Shown piece after piece: positions 51,559 to 59,694 of a DNA stretch of 64,000 bases. The DNA comes from Methanoregula formicica SMSP (lineage in GTDB: Archaea; Halobacteriota; Methanomicrobia; Methanomicrobiales; Methanospirillaceae). The stretch is from NCBI RefSeq assembly GCF_000327485.1, contig NC_019943.1, positions 1,860,001 to 1,924,000 of the forward strand, given 5' to 3'. The translations under genes were made by a program, and so were the position numbers. Positions within the stretch are counted from its first letter, which is position 1. Each line of letters begins with the position of its first letter. The notes under the pieces are model-generated. The model worked only from the letters and a program-made list of their open reading frames with translations, was not told the DNA's origin and did not search any database.

Positions 51559-52374
51559 TCAGCTCCCTGTTTTTCCCTGTACTAGTTTTTCGGCACGGCG
51601 GACCCATGCAAGGCCCGGCCGGCAGAGGACAATGACAACGGTACACGCGATCAGTCCAATGGCCCCGATCTCCCAGCCTGCTGATGAGGGTGGCAGGAGG
51701 AGGATACGGAAGATACTCCGCCAGTCAAAGACAAAGAATGCGGCAAGAAAGAGGATGGCATACCGGACCGGCTGGGAATCGCCGGCAATGATCACATTTG
51801 CCCGGGGGAGAATCCGGAAGAAAAGACATCTCAGGAAGATAAGGATGAGGAGTGTCCCCGGGAAGAACAGCACCCAGGGCGAGAGCCCGAGCCCGTGGTT
51901 GATGTTCCCGATGTCGCCATTACCGGCAAACGCCCGTAACGGCATGTACGCGATAAGCTCCATCAGGTTCACGATAATGAACCAGAAGAAAAGATGGAAC
52001 GACCATTTGTTGTTCGCCAGTGCCGGGGAGAGGAGGAGGTACATCCCTGCGGTTACGACAACGGCATGGAAAAGAAGCGGCATGACCGCGATGATCGCCG
52101 CATTAGTACCAAGCCCGGCGGTATAGAGTGCGGAATACGAGACGCCTTCATCCCAGCCGTCAAGGGTCAGCGGGTTTCCCCAGACGATCGCGAGCGGATC
52201 CTGCATCCTCCCCAGGAGAAAAGCGGTCGTGCTGTGGATATGCTCGTGGATGACAACGATCACAGACTGGAAGAAAAAATACGTTGCCGCTGCAATCATG
52301 GCATAGACGATGCCTTCGCGGAGCCCACGCTGCCCGTACACAGATACCGTCACCAGCGGAGACACAATAATCAT
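51559..52374 (-). CDS. membrane zinc metallopeptidase-like protein
   Basis: 271 residues from the ATG at 52374; the longer frame upstream would overlap the kinase gene on the other strand. Six or seven membrane helices. An H-E-x-x-H motif sits at the end of an early helix (VIVVIHEHIHSTTAFLLG), the zinc site of intramembrane or M50/M48-like peptidases; a third ligand could be in HGLGLS or GNPLTLDGWDEG. Divergent from the histidine kinase gene with 80 bp between the starts. Possibly a site-2-type protease in signalling, but without a close family match this is inference. Confidence 0.62.
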   Translation of the reverse strand: MIIVSPLVTVSVYGQRGLREGIVYAMIAAATYFFFQSVIVVIHEHIHSTTAFLLGRMQDPLAIVWGNPLTLDGWDEGVSYSALYTAGLGTNAAIIAVMPLLFHAVVVTAGMYLLLSPALANNKWSFHLFFWFIIVNLMELIAYMPLRAFAGNGDIGNINHGLGLSPWVLFFPGTLLILIFLRCLFFRILPRANVIIAGDSQPVRYAILFLAAFFVFDWRSIFRILLLPPSSAGWEIGAIGLIACTVVIVLCRPGLAWVRRAEKLVQGKTGS

Positions 52375-52454
52375 TGTGGTTTTATCCCGCAGGCATTCAT
52401 CAGGCCCGCAAAAAGACAAAGTAGTACACCTGCATACATCACTATCGCAATTCC

Positions 52455-53963
52455 ATGGAACCAAAGTCCATCCTCATTGTCGAAGACGAGGCTGTTTCGG
52501 CGCTTGACCTCTCGAAGATCCTTAATAATCTCGGGTACCTGGTGGCGGCTATTGTCTCTACGGGTGAAAAGGCAATTGCGGCCGTAGACGCACAGCAACC
52601 GGATCTCATCCTGATGGACATCCACCTGGCAGGCAAGATGACCGGTATTGAGGCAGCAGTGAAGATCCTCCGGAACCATGCCATACCGATCATCTATCTT
52701 ACGGCGCACTCGGAGCCGGACATTGTCCGGGAGGCAACGATCACCCGGCCCTACGGGTATATCATCAAACCGTTCACGGAACGCGAGCTCCAGACCGTAA
52801 TCGAGATTGCCCTCTATAAAGCGGAACTGGACCGGGAGTACCGGAAGGAATATGCCCGTCTCGAAGACCGTACCCGGCAGCAGACAAAGAATTTGCAGCA
52901 GGCACATGACGCACTCCTTGCAAGCGAGCGGAAATACCTCGAGTTCATCTCCCTCCTTCCGGAGATCGTTTTTGAATGCGATCTTGCCGGGAACCTGACC
53001 CTCGTGAACGAGAACAGCCTGCAGTTCTTCGGATATACAAAGGAAGACCTGAAACGCGGGCTCAACCTTTTCGACCATATCGTTCCGGAGGACCGGGACC
53101 GGGTCAGGCAGGGCATCGGGAGGATAGCCGGCGGCGGTAAAACAGCCGGGAGCGAGTATACCGGTATGCTGCGCGACGGCACACGGTTCCCGCTCCTTGT
53201 ATACACGACACGGGTAATCGAGAATGGACGCTGCACGGGGATCCGGGGGATCCTTGTCGACATCTCCGAACAGAAAAAGGCCGGGCAGGCAATGCAGCAG
53301 GTAATCGAAAAACTGGGGATCCTCAACAGTATCACCCGGCACGATATCCTCAACAAACTGACATCCCTCTCCGCCTTTCTTGACCTGATCGGCGAGGGCC
53401 AGTCCGGCCCGGAGAAAAAAGCCTATGTTGCGCAGTGCACCGCGATCATTGCAACCATCAACCGCCAGGTCGAGTTCATGCGCGATTACCAGGAGATCGG
53501 TATCAGATTGCCGGTCTGGCAGGATCCGGCAGCCATCATCCGTCATGTGGCAGAGGTGAATTATGCCCCGGACCTCACGATACGGGTCCCGGATCCGGGC
53601 TGGGAGGTCTTCACCGACCCGCTCTTCGAGAAGGTGATCGATACATTCATCGACAATGCCATCCGGCACGGGGAACACGTAACGACCATGACGTTCTCTG
53701 TCCGGGAAGTGGGGAGCGAACTTCACATCACCTGCGAGGATGACGGTGCCGGCATCCCTGCCGGAGACAAGGAGTATATTTTCGAGAAGGGTTTTGGCAA
53801 AAATACCGGCCTTGGCCTCTTCCTTGCCCGGGAGATCCTTGATATCACCGGCATCACCATCCGTGAGACCGGAGCATACCGGAACGGTGCACGGTTCGAG
53901 ATTATTGTGCCAAAAGAGTCGTACCGGAAGGGATCTTTGCCATCCTCCCGTTCCGTTACCTGA
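52455..53963 (+). CDS. hybrid response regulator-PAS-histidine kinase
   Basis: 502 residues. REC domain (4-120: ILIVEDEAVSALDL, phospho-acceptor Asp in LILMDIHLAG, Lys in IIKPF), coiled linker, PAS domain (about 155-275: YLEFISLLPEIVFECDLAGN, TRFPLLVYTTRVIENGR), then a kinase core with NSITRHDILNKLTSLSAFLD (His box of the methanogen type), N box FIDNAIRH, G1 DDGAGIPAGDKEYIFEKGFG and G2 TGLGLFLAREI. Cytoplasmic; no membrane helix. REC-first sensor kinases are common in Methanomicrobiales and act in phosphorelays whose partners are not encoded nearby. Confidence 0.9.
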   Translation: MEPKSILIVEDEAVSALDLSKILNNLGYLVAAIVSTGEKAIAAVDAQQPDLILMDIHLAGKMTGIEAAVKILRNHAIPIIYLTAHSEPDIVREATITRPYGYIIKPFTERELQTVIEIALYKAELDREYRKEYARLEDRTRQQTKNLQQAHDALLASERKYLEFISLLPEIVFECDLAGNLTLVNENSLQFFGYTKEDLKRGLNLFDHIVPEDRDRVRQGIGRIAGGGKTAGSEYTGMLRDGTRFPLLVYTTRVIENGRCTGIRGILVDISEQKKAGQAMQQVIEKLGILNSITRHDILNKLTSLSAFLDLIGEGQSGPEKKAYVAQCTAIIATINRQVEFMRDYQEIGIRLPVWQDPAAIIRHVAEVNYAPDLTIRVPDPGWEVFTDPLFEKVIDTFIDNAIRHGEHVTTMTFSVREVGSELHITCEDDGAGIPAGDKEYIFEKGFGKNTGLGLFLAREILDITGITIRETGAYRNGARFEIIVPKESYRKGSLPSSRSVT

Positions 53964-54082
53964 GCCGGCTACCCCCACACAACACGGGATTGCAGGTTTT
54001 CCTGCCTTTTTCCGTTCCGTTCATTTTCACGCCCCGTGCCTCACCTATATCTCCCGCGTGGCAGACACAGAGAGGAGAATCC

Positions 54083-54550
54083 ATGCCCGTGTCAGAAATC
54101 CTCATCGCAGTTGCTGCATTCTTCTCCGGCATCGTGGTTGCGTACCTTTTCTTTCGTGCCCGGGTAGTCATATTCAAAGAGCGGGCAAGAAACGACCTCG
54201 ATCGCTGGAAGCAGGAATGCACAGAGGCAATCCGGAAGGACTCCGTTAACCGGTCACGGTCAACGCTAAAGGGAAAGATCGCGGAACAGATGGCACCGTT
54301 TCTTCCCGGGTTCCCCTACTCTGCTGCGGACGCCCGCTTCATCGGGAGCCCGGTCGATTTCATTGTCTTTGACGGGTACTCAACAGCAAAAGACGGAGAT
54401 TTTGGGGAGGTCAGCATTGTGCTGGTCGAGGTGAAACAGGGGAAAGGGAAACTGACCCGCGGGGAGTCGCTGGTCCGGAGGGCTGTCGAGGGGGGCAGGG
54501 TCAGCTGGAAGACAGTAACGATACAAAACGAGGATGCCGGGCCTGACTAA
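54083..54550 (+). CDS. Holliday-junction-resolvase-like nuclease with membrane anchor (COG4741 type)
   Basis: 155 residues from the ATG at 54083 (AGAGGAGA upstream). One N-terminal membrane helix (ILIAVAAFFSGIVVAYLFF), a charged helix (ARNDLDRWKQECTEAIRKDS), then an endonuclease-like core: LKGKIAEQMAPFLP (Glu), SPVDFIVFDG (Asp) and IVLVEVKQGKGKLTRGE (E-x-K), the order of Hjc-like PD-(D/E)XK enzymes. Members are described as predicted secreted or membrane nucleases distantly related to archaeal resolvases. Role unknown; a part in DNA uptake or defence is conceivable. Confidence 0.8.
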   Translation: MPVSEILIAVAAFFSGIVVAYLFFRARVVIFKERARNDLDRWKQECTEAIRKDSVNRSRSTLKGKIAEQMAPFLPGFPYSAADARFIGSPVDFIVFDGYSTAKDGDFGEVSIVLVEVKQGKGKLTRGESLVRRAVEGGRVSWKTVTIQNEDAGPD

Positions 54551-54617
54551 AAAAACCGTGAGGGGAGAGGCTGGGTGATCACCGGAAAAACCGGGGAGAT
54601 GGGCCCCTCATTCCGGC

Positions 54618-54806
54618 TTATACCGGAGTCATGATGTTCAGGCGTGTCCTGCAATGACGGCAGGAGGCGACCCGGGACTTCTTGAAATGATCGCGGGGCG
54701 AGTTGTTGACGATGATGCTTTCGGCTGCACATGCGGGGCAGGTGAACCGGATAACATAGCCGGTGCGGGTGCCCCGTATTTCGGGATACAGTTTCTGGAT
54801 TGCCAT
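54618..54806 (-). CDS. small zinc-ribbon protein
   Basis: 62 residues from the ATG at 54806. Two knuckles, FTCPACAAES and ASCRHCRTRL, with about 25 residues between them and an N-terminal strand part (QKLYPEIRGTRTGYVIRFTC). Probably binds one zinc; nucleic-acid or protein binding is usual for such ribbons. Converges with the nuclease gene upstream. No specific family recognised. Confidence 0.6.
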   Translation of the reverse strand: MAIQKLYPEIRGTRTGYVIRFTCPACAAESIIVNNSPRDHFKKSRVASCRHCRTRLNIMTPV

Positions 54807-55226
54807 AGTCTTGAGGTAACAAAGATGAGTATTCTCTCCGGTTCCCAAATGTCAGGGATACCCGGAACGGTTATCAGAAAAGGTCTTGCGGAGTACAGAG
54901 CGGGCAGGGGATCTCTTTTAGTCCTGCACGGATCGCGGGTGTCAAAACCGATAATGACTGTATAATATTGGGTGTTCAAGGTAAATACAATGATGGGCGG
55001 AATCCTGAGAGCGGGTCCTGAATACATAGATTCAACAGCTCAACCGCCATTGAGACCTGTATCACATGGTTGACGGTTTAACGGCATTTTCCAGAGACTC
55101 CCGCATTTTTCCAGCGATGGATACGATATCCAAGGGTATCCTGAGGTCTTTTTTCTCCTGCCGGCCGGAGAAACCATTCCCCGGGCGGAAGGTGCAGGCA
55201 GGCCGGCACCTGCCGGGTCGTGTGCC
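54807..55226. other. intergenic, no gene seen
   Basis: 420 bp. A GC-rich hairpin-like stretch GCAGGCAGGCCGGCACCTGC lies at about 55194-55213, just before the small ORF at 55227. No other supported feature. Confidence 0.4.
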
Positions 55227-55388
55227 ATGACATCCCTGTGGAACCGGCTGCTCGGCAGATCGGAGATCCTGCGTTCCCGTCCCTGGGACCTGACCGAGAT
55301 CGTCCCCCTTTCTGAACGACTGTGGTTCCGGCTGCTTCTCATCGCGCTGGGCATACTTCTGCTTGCCGCGGTATTCGTGATGCTATGA
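55227..55388 (+). CDS. 53-residue single-helix membrane protein
   Basis: ATG at 55227 to TGA at 55388. Charged N-terminus (RLLGRSEILRSRPWDLTEIV), then one strong membrane helix at the C-terminus (LWFRLLLIALGILLLAAVFV). The codon usage fits the GC-rich background. No clear ribosome site. Could be a tail-anchored regulatory peptide; evidence is limited to composition and the helix. Confidence 0.45.
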   Translation: MTSLWNRLLGRSEILRSRPWDLTEIVPLSERLWFRLLLIALGILLLAAVFVML

Positions 55389-55479
55389 GGGGAAACGTAA
55401 ACCCGGCAGCCGGAATAATGCAGGTTGCCCAAATACCGGATCAGTTAAGGTAACAGCAGGTCTGATTAAAAAAAAGGGA

Positions 55480-55725
55480 TTATCGCCGCACACAGAAGAA
55501 CCCGCCACGGAGGTGGTTCTTTATGTAGATCTCGCAGGCCTGGCAGAAGCACCCCATCATCTTCATGGATGTTGCCGAAGAGGGGCCGCGGGCACAGAAG
55601 AGCTCGGTGGGCTGGTGCTTGTCCAGGCAGTGGTGCTTGGCATTCGGGCACCGCGTACAGTAGTTCCGGCAGATCTTCCGGTTCTCTTCGGTATCTTCGA
55701 TGACAGGTTTGCTGGATTCAAACAT
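55480..55725 (-). CDS. DUF2769-like cysteine-rich protein, copy 1
   Basis: 81 residues with the spacing ICRNYCTRCP, ELFCARG, MGCFCQACEIY and FFCVRR, at least nine Cys. It matches DUF2769 proteins, which are frequent in methanogens and probably hold a metal centre. A paralogue lies at 59370-59615 (MKYCGSCPSYRQN, WLFCSRG, GCFCPACELF, HFCERH). Monocistronic. Function unknown; a redox or iron-sulfur role is plausible. Confidence 0.75.
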   Translation of the reverse strand: MFESSKPVIEDTEENRKICRNYCTRCPNAKHHCLDKHQPTELFCARGPSSATSMKMMGCFCQACEIYIKNHLRGGFFCVRR

Positions 55726-55878
55726 GATGGAAAAGGTGGGAATTTATGGATAATAGATCTTTTTATTTTTCCCTCCCGTCATCCGGCATGAGGGGAGGGT
55801 ATCAGTCCTCACCTGGGGCGATGGGTACGGGGCTTATTCTCCCTGGAGCGATCCGGCGTCGTGCAGAAGGAAACACCT

Positions 55879-56319
55879 ATGTGCCATTCCCGTGAAGTAA
55901 CCCGGCAGGGTGAAATGATCACGGTTGCACTCAGCAGCGAGGTTAAGGAGTCCCTTGAAGGGACAAAGATTGTCTTTTTTGCAACGGCGTCAAAGAGCGG
56001 GATCCCCAACGCGGTGCCGGTGGGGGCGTTCAAGCTCCTTGACGAGGCAACGCTCCTCATCTCCGACCAGTTCTTTAACAAGACCTTAGCGAACATGAAA
56101 GAAAACCCGAACGTGGCGGTCACCTGGTGGGGGGACAAGGGAGGATTCCAGGTGAAAGGGACCGTGACCATCCACACGGACGACAAGGTCTTTTCAGACG
56201 ACGTTGACTGAATGAAGGAGCTCCGTCCCCAGCTGAAGCCCAAGTCCGCTGTTGTCCTGAAGGTGACCGGGGTCTACAGCATCAGGCCCGGGGCGGATAC
56301 CGGCAAAAAGATCCTCTGA
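55879..56319 (+). pseudogene. pyridoxamine-5'-phosphate-oxidase-like FMN protein with internal stop
   Basis: The frame from the ATG at 55879 gives a split-barrel flavoprotein: IVFFATASKSGIPNAVPVGA, LLISDQFFNKTLANMKENPN, VAVTWWGDKGGFQVKGTV. A TGA at 56209-56211 stands where the family has Trp (DDVD-stop-MKELRPQLKPKSAVV); the same frame goes on through VLKVTGVYSIRPGADTGKKI to TGA 56317-56319. A single TGG-to-TGA change explains this. The missing C-terminal strand and helix complete the dimer in this family, so the product is probably not functional, unless the stop is read through. Confidence 0.75.
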
Positions 56320-56382
56320 TCCTTTTTTCCTGTCCTTTGGCAGGTAGGGTGGAGATCCTGTCCCGGATCACCAGTTTTATTA

Positions 56383-56401
56383 TTAGGCACACCCTAACTA
56401 A
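56383..56401. promoter_or_regulatory. MarR operator-like palindrome before the MarR gene
   Basis: TTAGG-N8-AACTAA (outer palindrome TTAG-N11-CTAA), 13 bp before the ATG at 56415. The same pattern with identical spacing occurs at 56856-56874 before lon, so the regulator probably controls its own gene and lon. Confidence 0.65.
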
Positions 56402-56414
56402 TTTCGATCGGAGC

Positions 56415-56834
56415 ATGGACGAGACAGAGGAGCAGCTGTACAATGCATTAGGCGGGCTGCTGAAGATCAAGAACGAATGTTCCTGCTCTGTCTTCTCCGA
56501 ATGCGGCCTCTCCGATATGACCGTAAAGCAGATCGCGTACCTGAAAGTGATCAATGAACAGGGCGAGGTCACGTTCAGCAGGCTTGCCGAGCTCACCGGG
56601 ACATCAAAGCCCACGGTGACCGAGATGATCAACCGCTGCGTCCGGATGGACTGCGTGTACCGCGAGCCGTGTCCCGATGACCGCCGGATCCAGTATATCC
56701 GGCTCACGGACAAGGGCCGTATGATCGCCCGGGCCGAACAGGCGGCCCTTGAACGGGTTGCTGAACGGATGCTGGATGCGCTCGATGAACAGGAACGGGA
56801 CCTGCTGGTCAGGATCCTGCGGAAGGTCCGGTAA
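56415..56834 (+). CDS. MarR-family regulator
   Basis: 139 residues from the ATG at 56415 (GGAGC upstream). Winged helix in the middle: LSDMTVKQIAYLKVINEQGE, VTFSRLAELTGTSKPTVTEM (recognition helix), then a wing with YREPCPDDRRIQYIRLTDKG, and dimerisation helices at both ends. A small Cys cluster (ECSCSVFSECGL) in the first part could bind metal or sense redox state. Forms an operon-like pair with lon, which starts about 55 bp downstream behind a second copy of the operator. Confidence 0.88.
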   Translation: MDETEEQLYNALGGLLKIKNECSCSVFSECGLSDMTVKQIAYLKVINEQGEVTFSRLAELTGTSKPTVTEMINRCVRMDCVYREPCPDDRRIQYIRLTDKGRMIARAEQAALERVAERMLDALDEQERDLLVRILRKVR

Positions 56835-56855
56835 TTTTTTTCGCCGGGAGAAAAG

Positions 56856-56874
56856 TTAGGTAAATTCGAACTAA
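56856..56874. promoter_or_regulatory. MarR operator-like palindrome before lon
   Basis: TTAGG-TAAATTCG-AACTAA, same half-sites and 8-bp spacer as 56383-56401. It ends directly at an ATG (56875) and 15 bp before the preferred lon start at 56890. Confidence 0.65.
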
Positions 56875-56889
56875 ATGATTGAGGAGACA

Positions 56890-59274
56890 ATGCAAACCAC
56901 AACAAAAGACACACCCGGAGAGACGCTGGTCATCCCGCTCTTCGAGCTGGTCGTCTACCCCCAGACACAGACAAAATTCGGGGTGGACAGGACAACCGGA
57001 GACCTGATCCTGAAAGCAGAAGGAACAACCGGAGCCGCCCACGCGGTGGCGCTCACCGTCAGGAGCGGAGTCAGGGCATCCGAACTGACTGCCGGGTCCC
57101 TGTACCGGACCGGAAACCTGCTGGAGGTGGTGCACGTAGAGCCATCCGACGACGGTTATATCATCTGCGCAGAAGTCGTCGAGAGAGTGACCGCTCTTGC
57201 GATAATGGAGCGGGAGGGGCGGTTCTATACCACCTACCGGTCACTGCCGGACGAACAGGACATCGAGAAAGAGTTGCAGGAACGGATCCTTGCCGACATC
57301 AAGCTCACCATCCACGAGACGAGCAGCCGGTTCTCGGGCTCCGAGCACTTCACGCGCCCCATCGACAGCATGGACTCGATCGACCAGGTGCTGGGCTTCG
57401 TCATGCCCTTCCTCCCGGTCAGCGTTGAGGAGAAGCAGGCGCTTCTCGAGATCTCGTCGGTCCGGCAGCGGTACATCACGTTCCTCGAACTCCTCATCCG
57501 GACCCGGGACACGATCGCGATCCGGATGGAGATGGCAAAGAAAGTCTCCGACCGGGTTGGCAAATCCAACCGGGAGGCCATGCTCCGCGAGCAGATGCGG
57601 GTAATCCGGGAGGAACTGGGCGAAGAGGACGGCCCGGCGGCAGACAGCGGGTACCGCGAGCGCATCGGGCAGTCGACAATGCCGGAGGACGTAAAAAAGA
57701 AGGCACTTTCAGAGCTGCGAAAACTCGAGACGGGCGGGCCGCAGAACCATGAGAGTTCCGTGATCCGGAACTGGCTCGATCTGCTGCTCGACCTGCCCTG
57801 GACAACGGAAGAAAAGAAGAGCATTGACATCAAAGAGGCACGAAAGGTTTTGGAGAGCCACCACAACGGCCTCGCGAAGGTGAAGGAGCGGATCATCCAG
57901 CACCTCGCGGTCATGAAACTCAAAAAGGAGAAGCAGGGATCCATCCTCCTCTTCTCCGGCCCGCCCGGGACCGGCAAGACGAGCCTCGGGAAGAGTATTG
58001 CCGAGGCGCTGGGCCGGAAGTACGTCCGGATCAGCCTTGGTGGCGTGCGGGACGAGGCCGAGATCCGGGGCCACCGCCGTACCTATGTCGGTGCCCTGCC
58101 GGGCAGGATCATCCAGGGTATCCGGAAAGCCGGGACCCAAAACCCGGTATTCGTGCTGGACGAGATCGACAAGCTGGCCTCGTCCTACGCGGGCGACCCG
58201 GCAAGCGCACTCCTCGAAGTCCTTGACCCCGAGCAGAACAGCACCTTCTCGGATCACTACCTCGAAGTCCCGTACGACCTCTCGGACGTGCTCTTCATTG
58301 CAACGGCCAACACGCTTGCAACCATCCCGGCACCGCTCCTCGACCGTATGGAACAGATCCCCATCTCGGGATACACCAAGAACGAGAAGTTCGCCATAGC
58401 AAAAGACCATCTCATCCCGGCAGTCCTCGCCGAGCACGGCCTCGATGCCGACACCCTCCGGTTCGATGATGAGGCCACAAAGATGATCATCGACAAGTAT
58501 ACCCGGGAGGCAGGTGTCCGCTGGCTCAGGAAACAGCTGGCGAAAGCCGCACGGTACGTCTCCGAGAAGATCGTTGAAGGGGAGACAGAAAAGCCTTTTA
58601 CGATAACGGTGGAGAACCTGGGCACGGTCCTTGGCAGGGAACTGATCCGCCAGGAGGTAATCCGGAAAGAACCGGTCCCGGGCGTTGTCACCGGGCTTGC
58701 CTGGACGCCGGTCGGGGGCGAGATCCTCTTTATCGAAGAGACGTTCATGCCGGGCACCGGCAAGCTCACCCTCACCGGCCAGCTCGGGGACGTCATGAAG
58801 GAGTCGGCGACCATCTCGCTCTCCCTGATCCGGTCCCGGCTTGCAGGGCAGCAGACCGGCTTTGACTTCATGACAAGCGACATCCACATCCACGTGCCCT
58901 CCGGTGCAACACCCAAGGACGGCCCGTCAGCAGGGGTCACGCTGTTTACCGCGCTCGCGTCGCTCATCACCGGGAAGACGGCGGATCCGGAACTTGCCAT
59001 GACCGGGGAGATCACGCTTTCCGGATCGGTCCTGCCGGTGGGCGGGATCAAGGAGAAGGTGCTCGCAGCCCACCGGGCAGGGATAAAAAAAGTGATCCTC
59101 CCGCGGGAGAATCTCCGCGACCTTGAAGACGTGCCGGAAGACGTGCGCGCAGACCTCGCGTTCGTGCCGGTGGAGTCGGTCGAAGACGTGCTCCGGGAGG
59201 CGCTCGGGATCACCCTCTCCCGTACTCTGGGCCGGCATCCCGCAAACAGTGCAGTCCCGGTCCAGGACCTCTGA
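56890..59274 (+). CDS. lon: Lon protease, bacterial LonA type
   Basis: About 794 residues; ATG at 56890 preferred (GAGGAG upstream), the ATG at 56875 overlaps the operator. N-terminal LON substrate-binding domain (VIPLFELVVYPQTQTKFGVD, ILADIKLTIHETSSRF), AAA+ module with Walker A GPPGTGKTSLGKS, Walker B VFVLDEIDKLA, sensor region IATANTLATIPAPLLDRME, and the serine-lysine protease domain with the Ser in PKDGPSAGV and the Lys in PVGGIKEKVLAAH. Archaea normally have the membrane-bound LonB; this soluble form with a LON domain and no membrane helix is bacterial LonA and was probably acquired. Degrades damaged proteins; control by the adjacent MarR regulator is suggested by the operators. Confidence 0.93.
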   Translation: MQTTTKDTPGETLVIPLFELVVYPQTQTKFGVDRTTGDLILKAEGTTGAAHAVALTVRSGVRASELTAGSLYRTGNLLEVVHVEPSDDGYIICAEVVERVTALAIMEREGRFYTTYRSLPDEQDIEKELQERILADIKLTIHETSSRFSGSEHFTRPIDSMDSIDQVLGFVMPFLPVSVEEKQALLEISSVRQRYITFLELLIRTRDTIAIRMEMAKKVSDRVGKSNREAMLREQMRVIREELGEEDGPAADSGYRERIGQSTMPEDVKKKALSELRKLETGGPQNHESSVIRNWLDLLLDLPWTTEEKKSIDIKEARKVLESHHNGLAKVKERIIQHLAVMKLKKEKQGSILLFSGPPGTGKTSLGKSIAEALGRKYVRISLGGVRDEAEIRGHRRTYVGALPGRIIQGIRKAGTQNPVFVLDEIDKLASSYAGDPASALLEVLDPEQNSTFSDHYLEVPYDLSDVLFIATANTLATIPAPLLDRMEQIPISGYTKNEKFAIAKDHLIPAVLAEHGLDADTLRFDDEATKMIIDKYTREAGVRWLRKQLAKAARYVSEKIVEGETEKPFTITVENLGTVLGRELIRQEVIRKEPVPGVVTGLAWTPVGGEILFIEETFMPGTGKLTLTGQLGDVMKESATISLSLIRSRLAGQQTGFDFMTSDIHIHVPSGATPKDGPSAGVTLFTALASLITGKTADPELAMTGEITLSGSVLPVGGIKEKVLAAHRAGIKKVILPRENLRDLEDVPEDVRADLAFVPVESVEDVLREALGITLSRTLGRHPANSAVPVQDL

Positions 59275-59369
59275 TAGTGTTCCTGCCCTTTTTTCTTCGC
59301 GGGAGCCCAGTCACTCCTGCGGGGGCGCTCTCCCCCACCTCCCGCGTGAACCGTCCCTCCCGAAAGCCG

Positions 59370-59615
59370 TCAGTGCCGTTCGCAAAAATGCCCGATGACA
59401 AGACTGTGCCGGGCAAAGAGCTCACAGGCCGGGCAGAAGCAGCCGGCTTCTTTCATCCGGGGTGCAGCCGACGTCCCCCGGGAACAGAAGAGCCAGCCGG
59501 GCTCGTACCGGCTGAGGGCGTTCTGCCGGTAGCTCGGGCAGGAACCGCAGTACTTCATGCAGGTCTGCACGTTTGCATCAGAATCCTCCACCTTTGTGGT
59601 GTCAGGTTTCATCAT
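59370..59615 (-). CDS. DUF2769-like cysteine-rich protein, copy 2
   Basis: 81 residues with CMKYCGSCP, WLFCSRG, GCFCPACELF and HFCERH, the same order as 55480-55725. Two ATGs stand in tandem at the start (59613 and 59610). It lies convergent with lon. Probably a small metal-binding protein; function unknown. Identity to copy 1 is moderate, so the duplication is old. Confidence 0.75.
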   Translation of the reverse strand: MMKPDTTKVEDSDANVQTCMKYCGSCPSYRQNALSRYEPGWLFCSRGTSAAPRMKEAGCFCPACELFARHSLVIGHFCERH

Positions 59616-59694
59616 ACAGGATGGATAGTCTGATCCGGAATAAGAGCTTTCTCCTACCGGTTTCCGGAAAATGCAACCTGCGGCACCCGCCGGA

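Noticed and set aside
52371-53978. 535-codon minus-strand ORF
   Set aside because: Complete antisense of the REC-PAS-kinase gene, no domain match; shadow frame.
55879-56319. TGA read as Trp or selenocysteine as a general code change
   Set aside because: Many intact genes here end in TGA (for example 11510-11512 and 13024-13026), so TGA is a normal stop; local nonsense mutation is simpler.
57709-58893. 394-codon minus-strand ORF
   Set aside because: Antisense shadow of lon with no plausible product.
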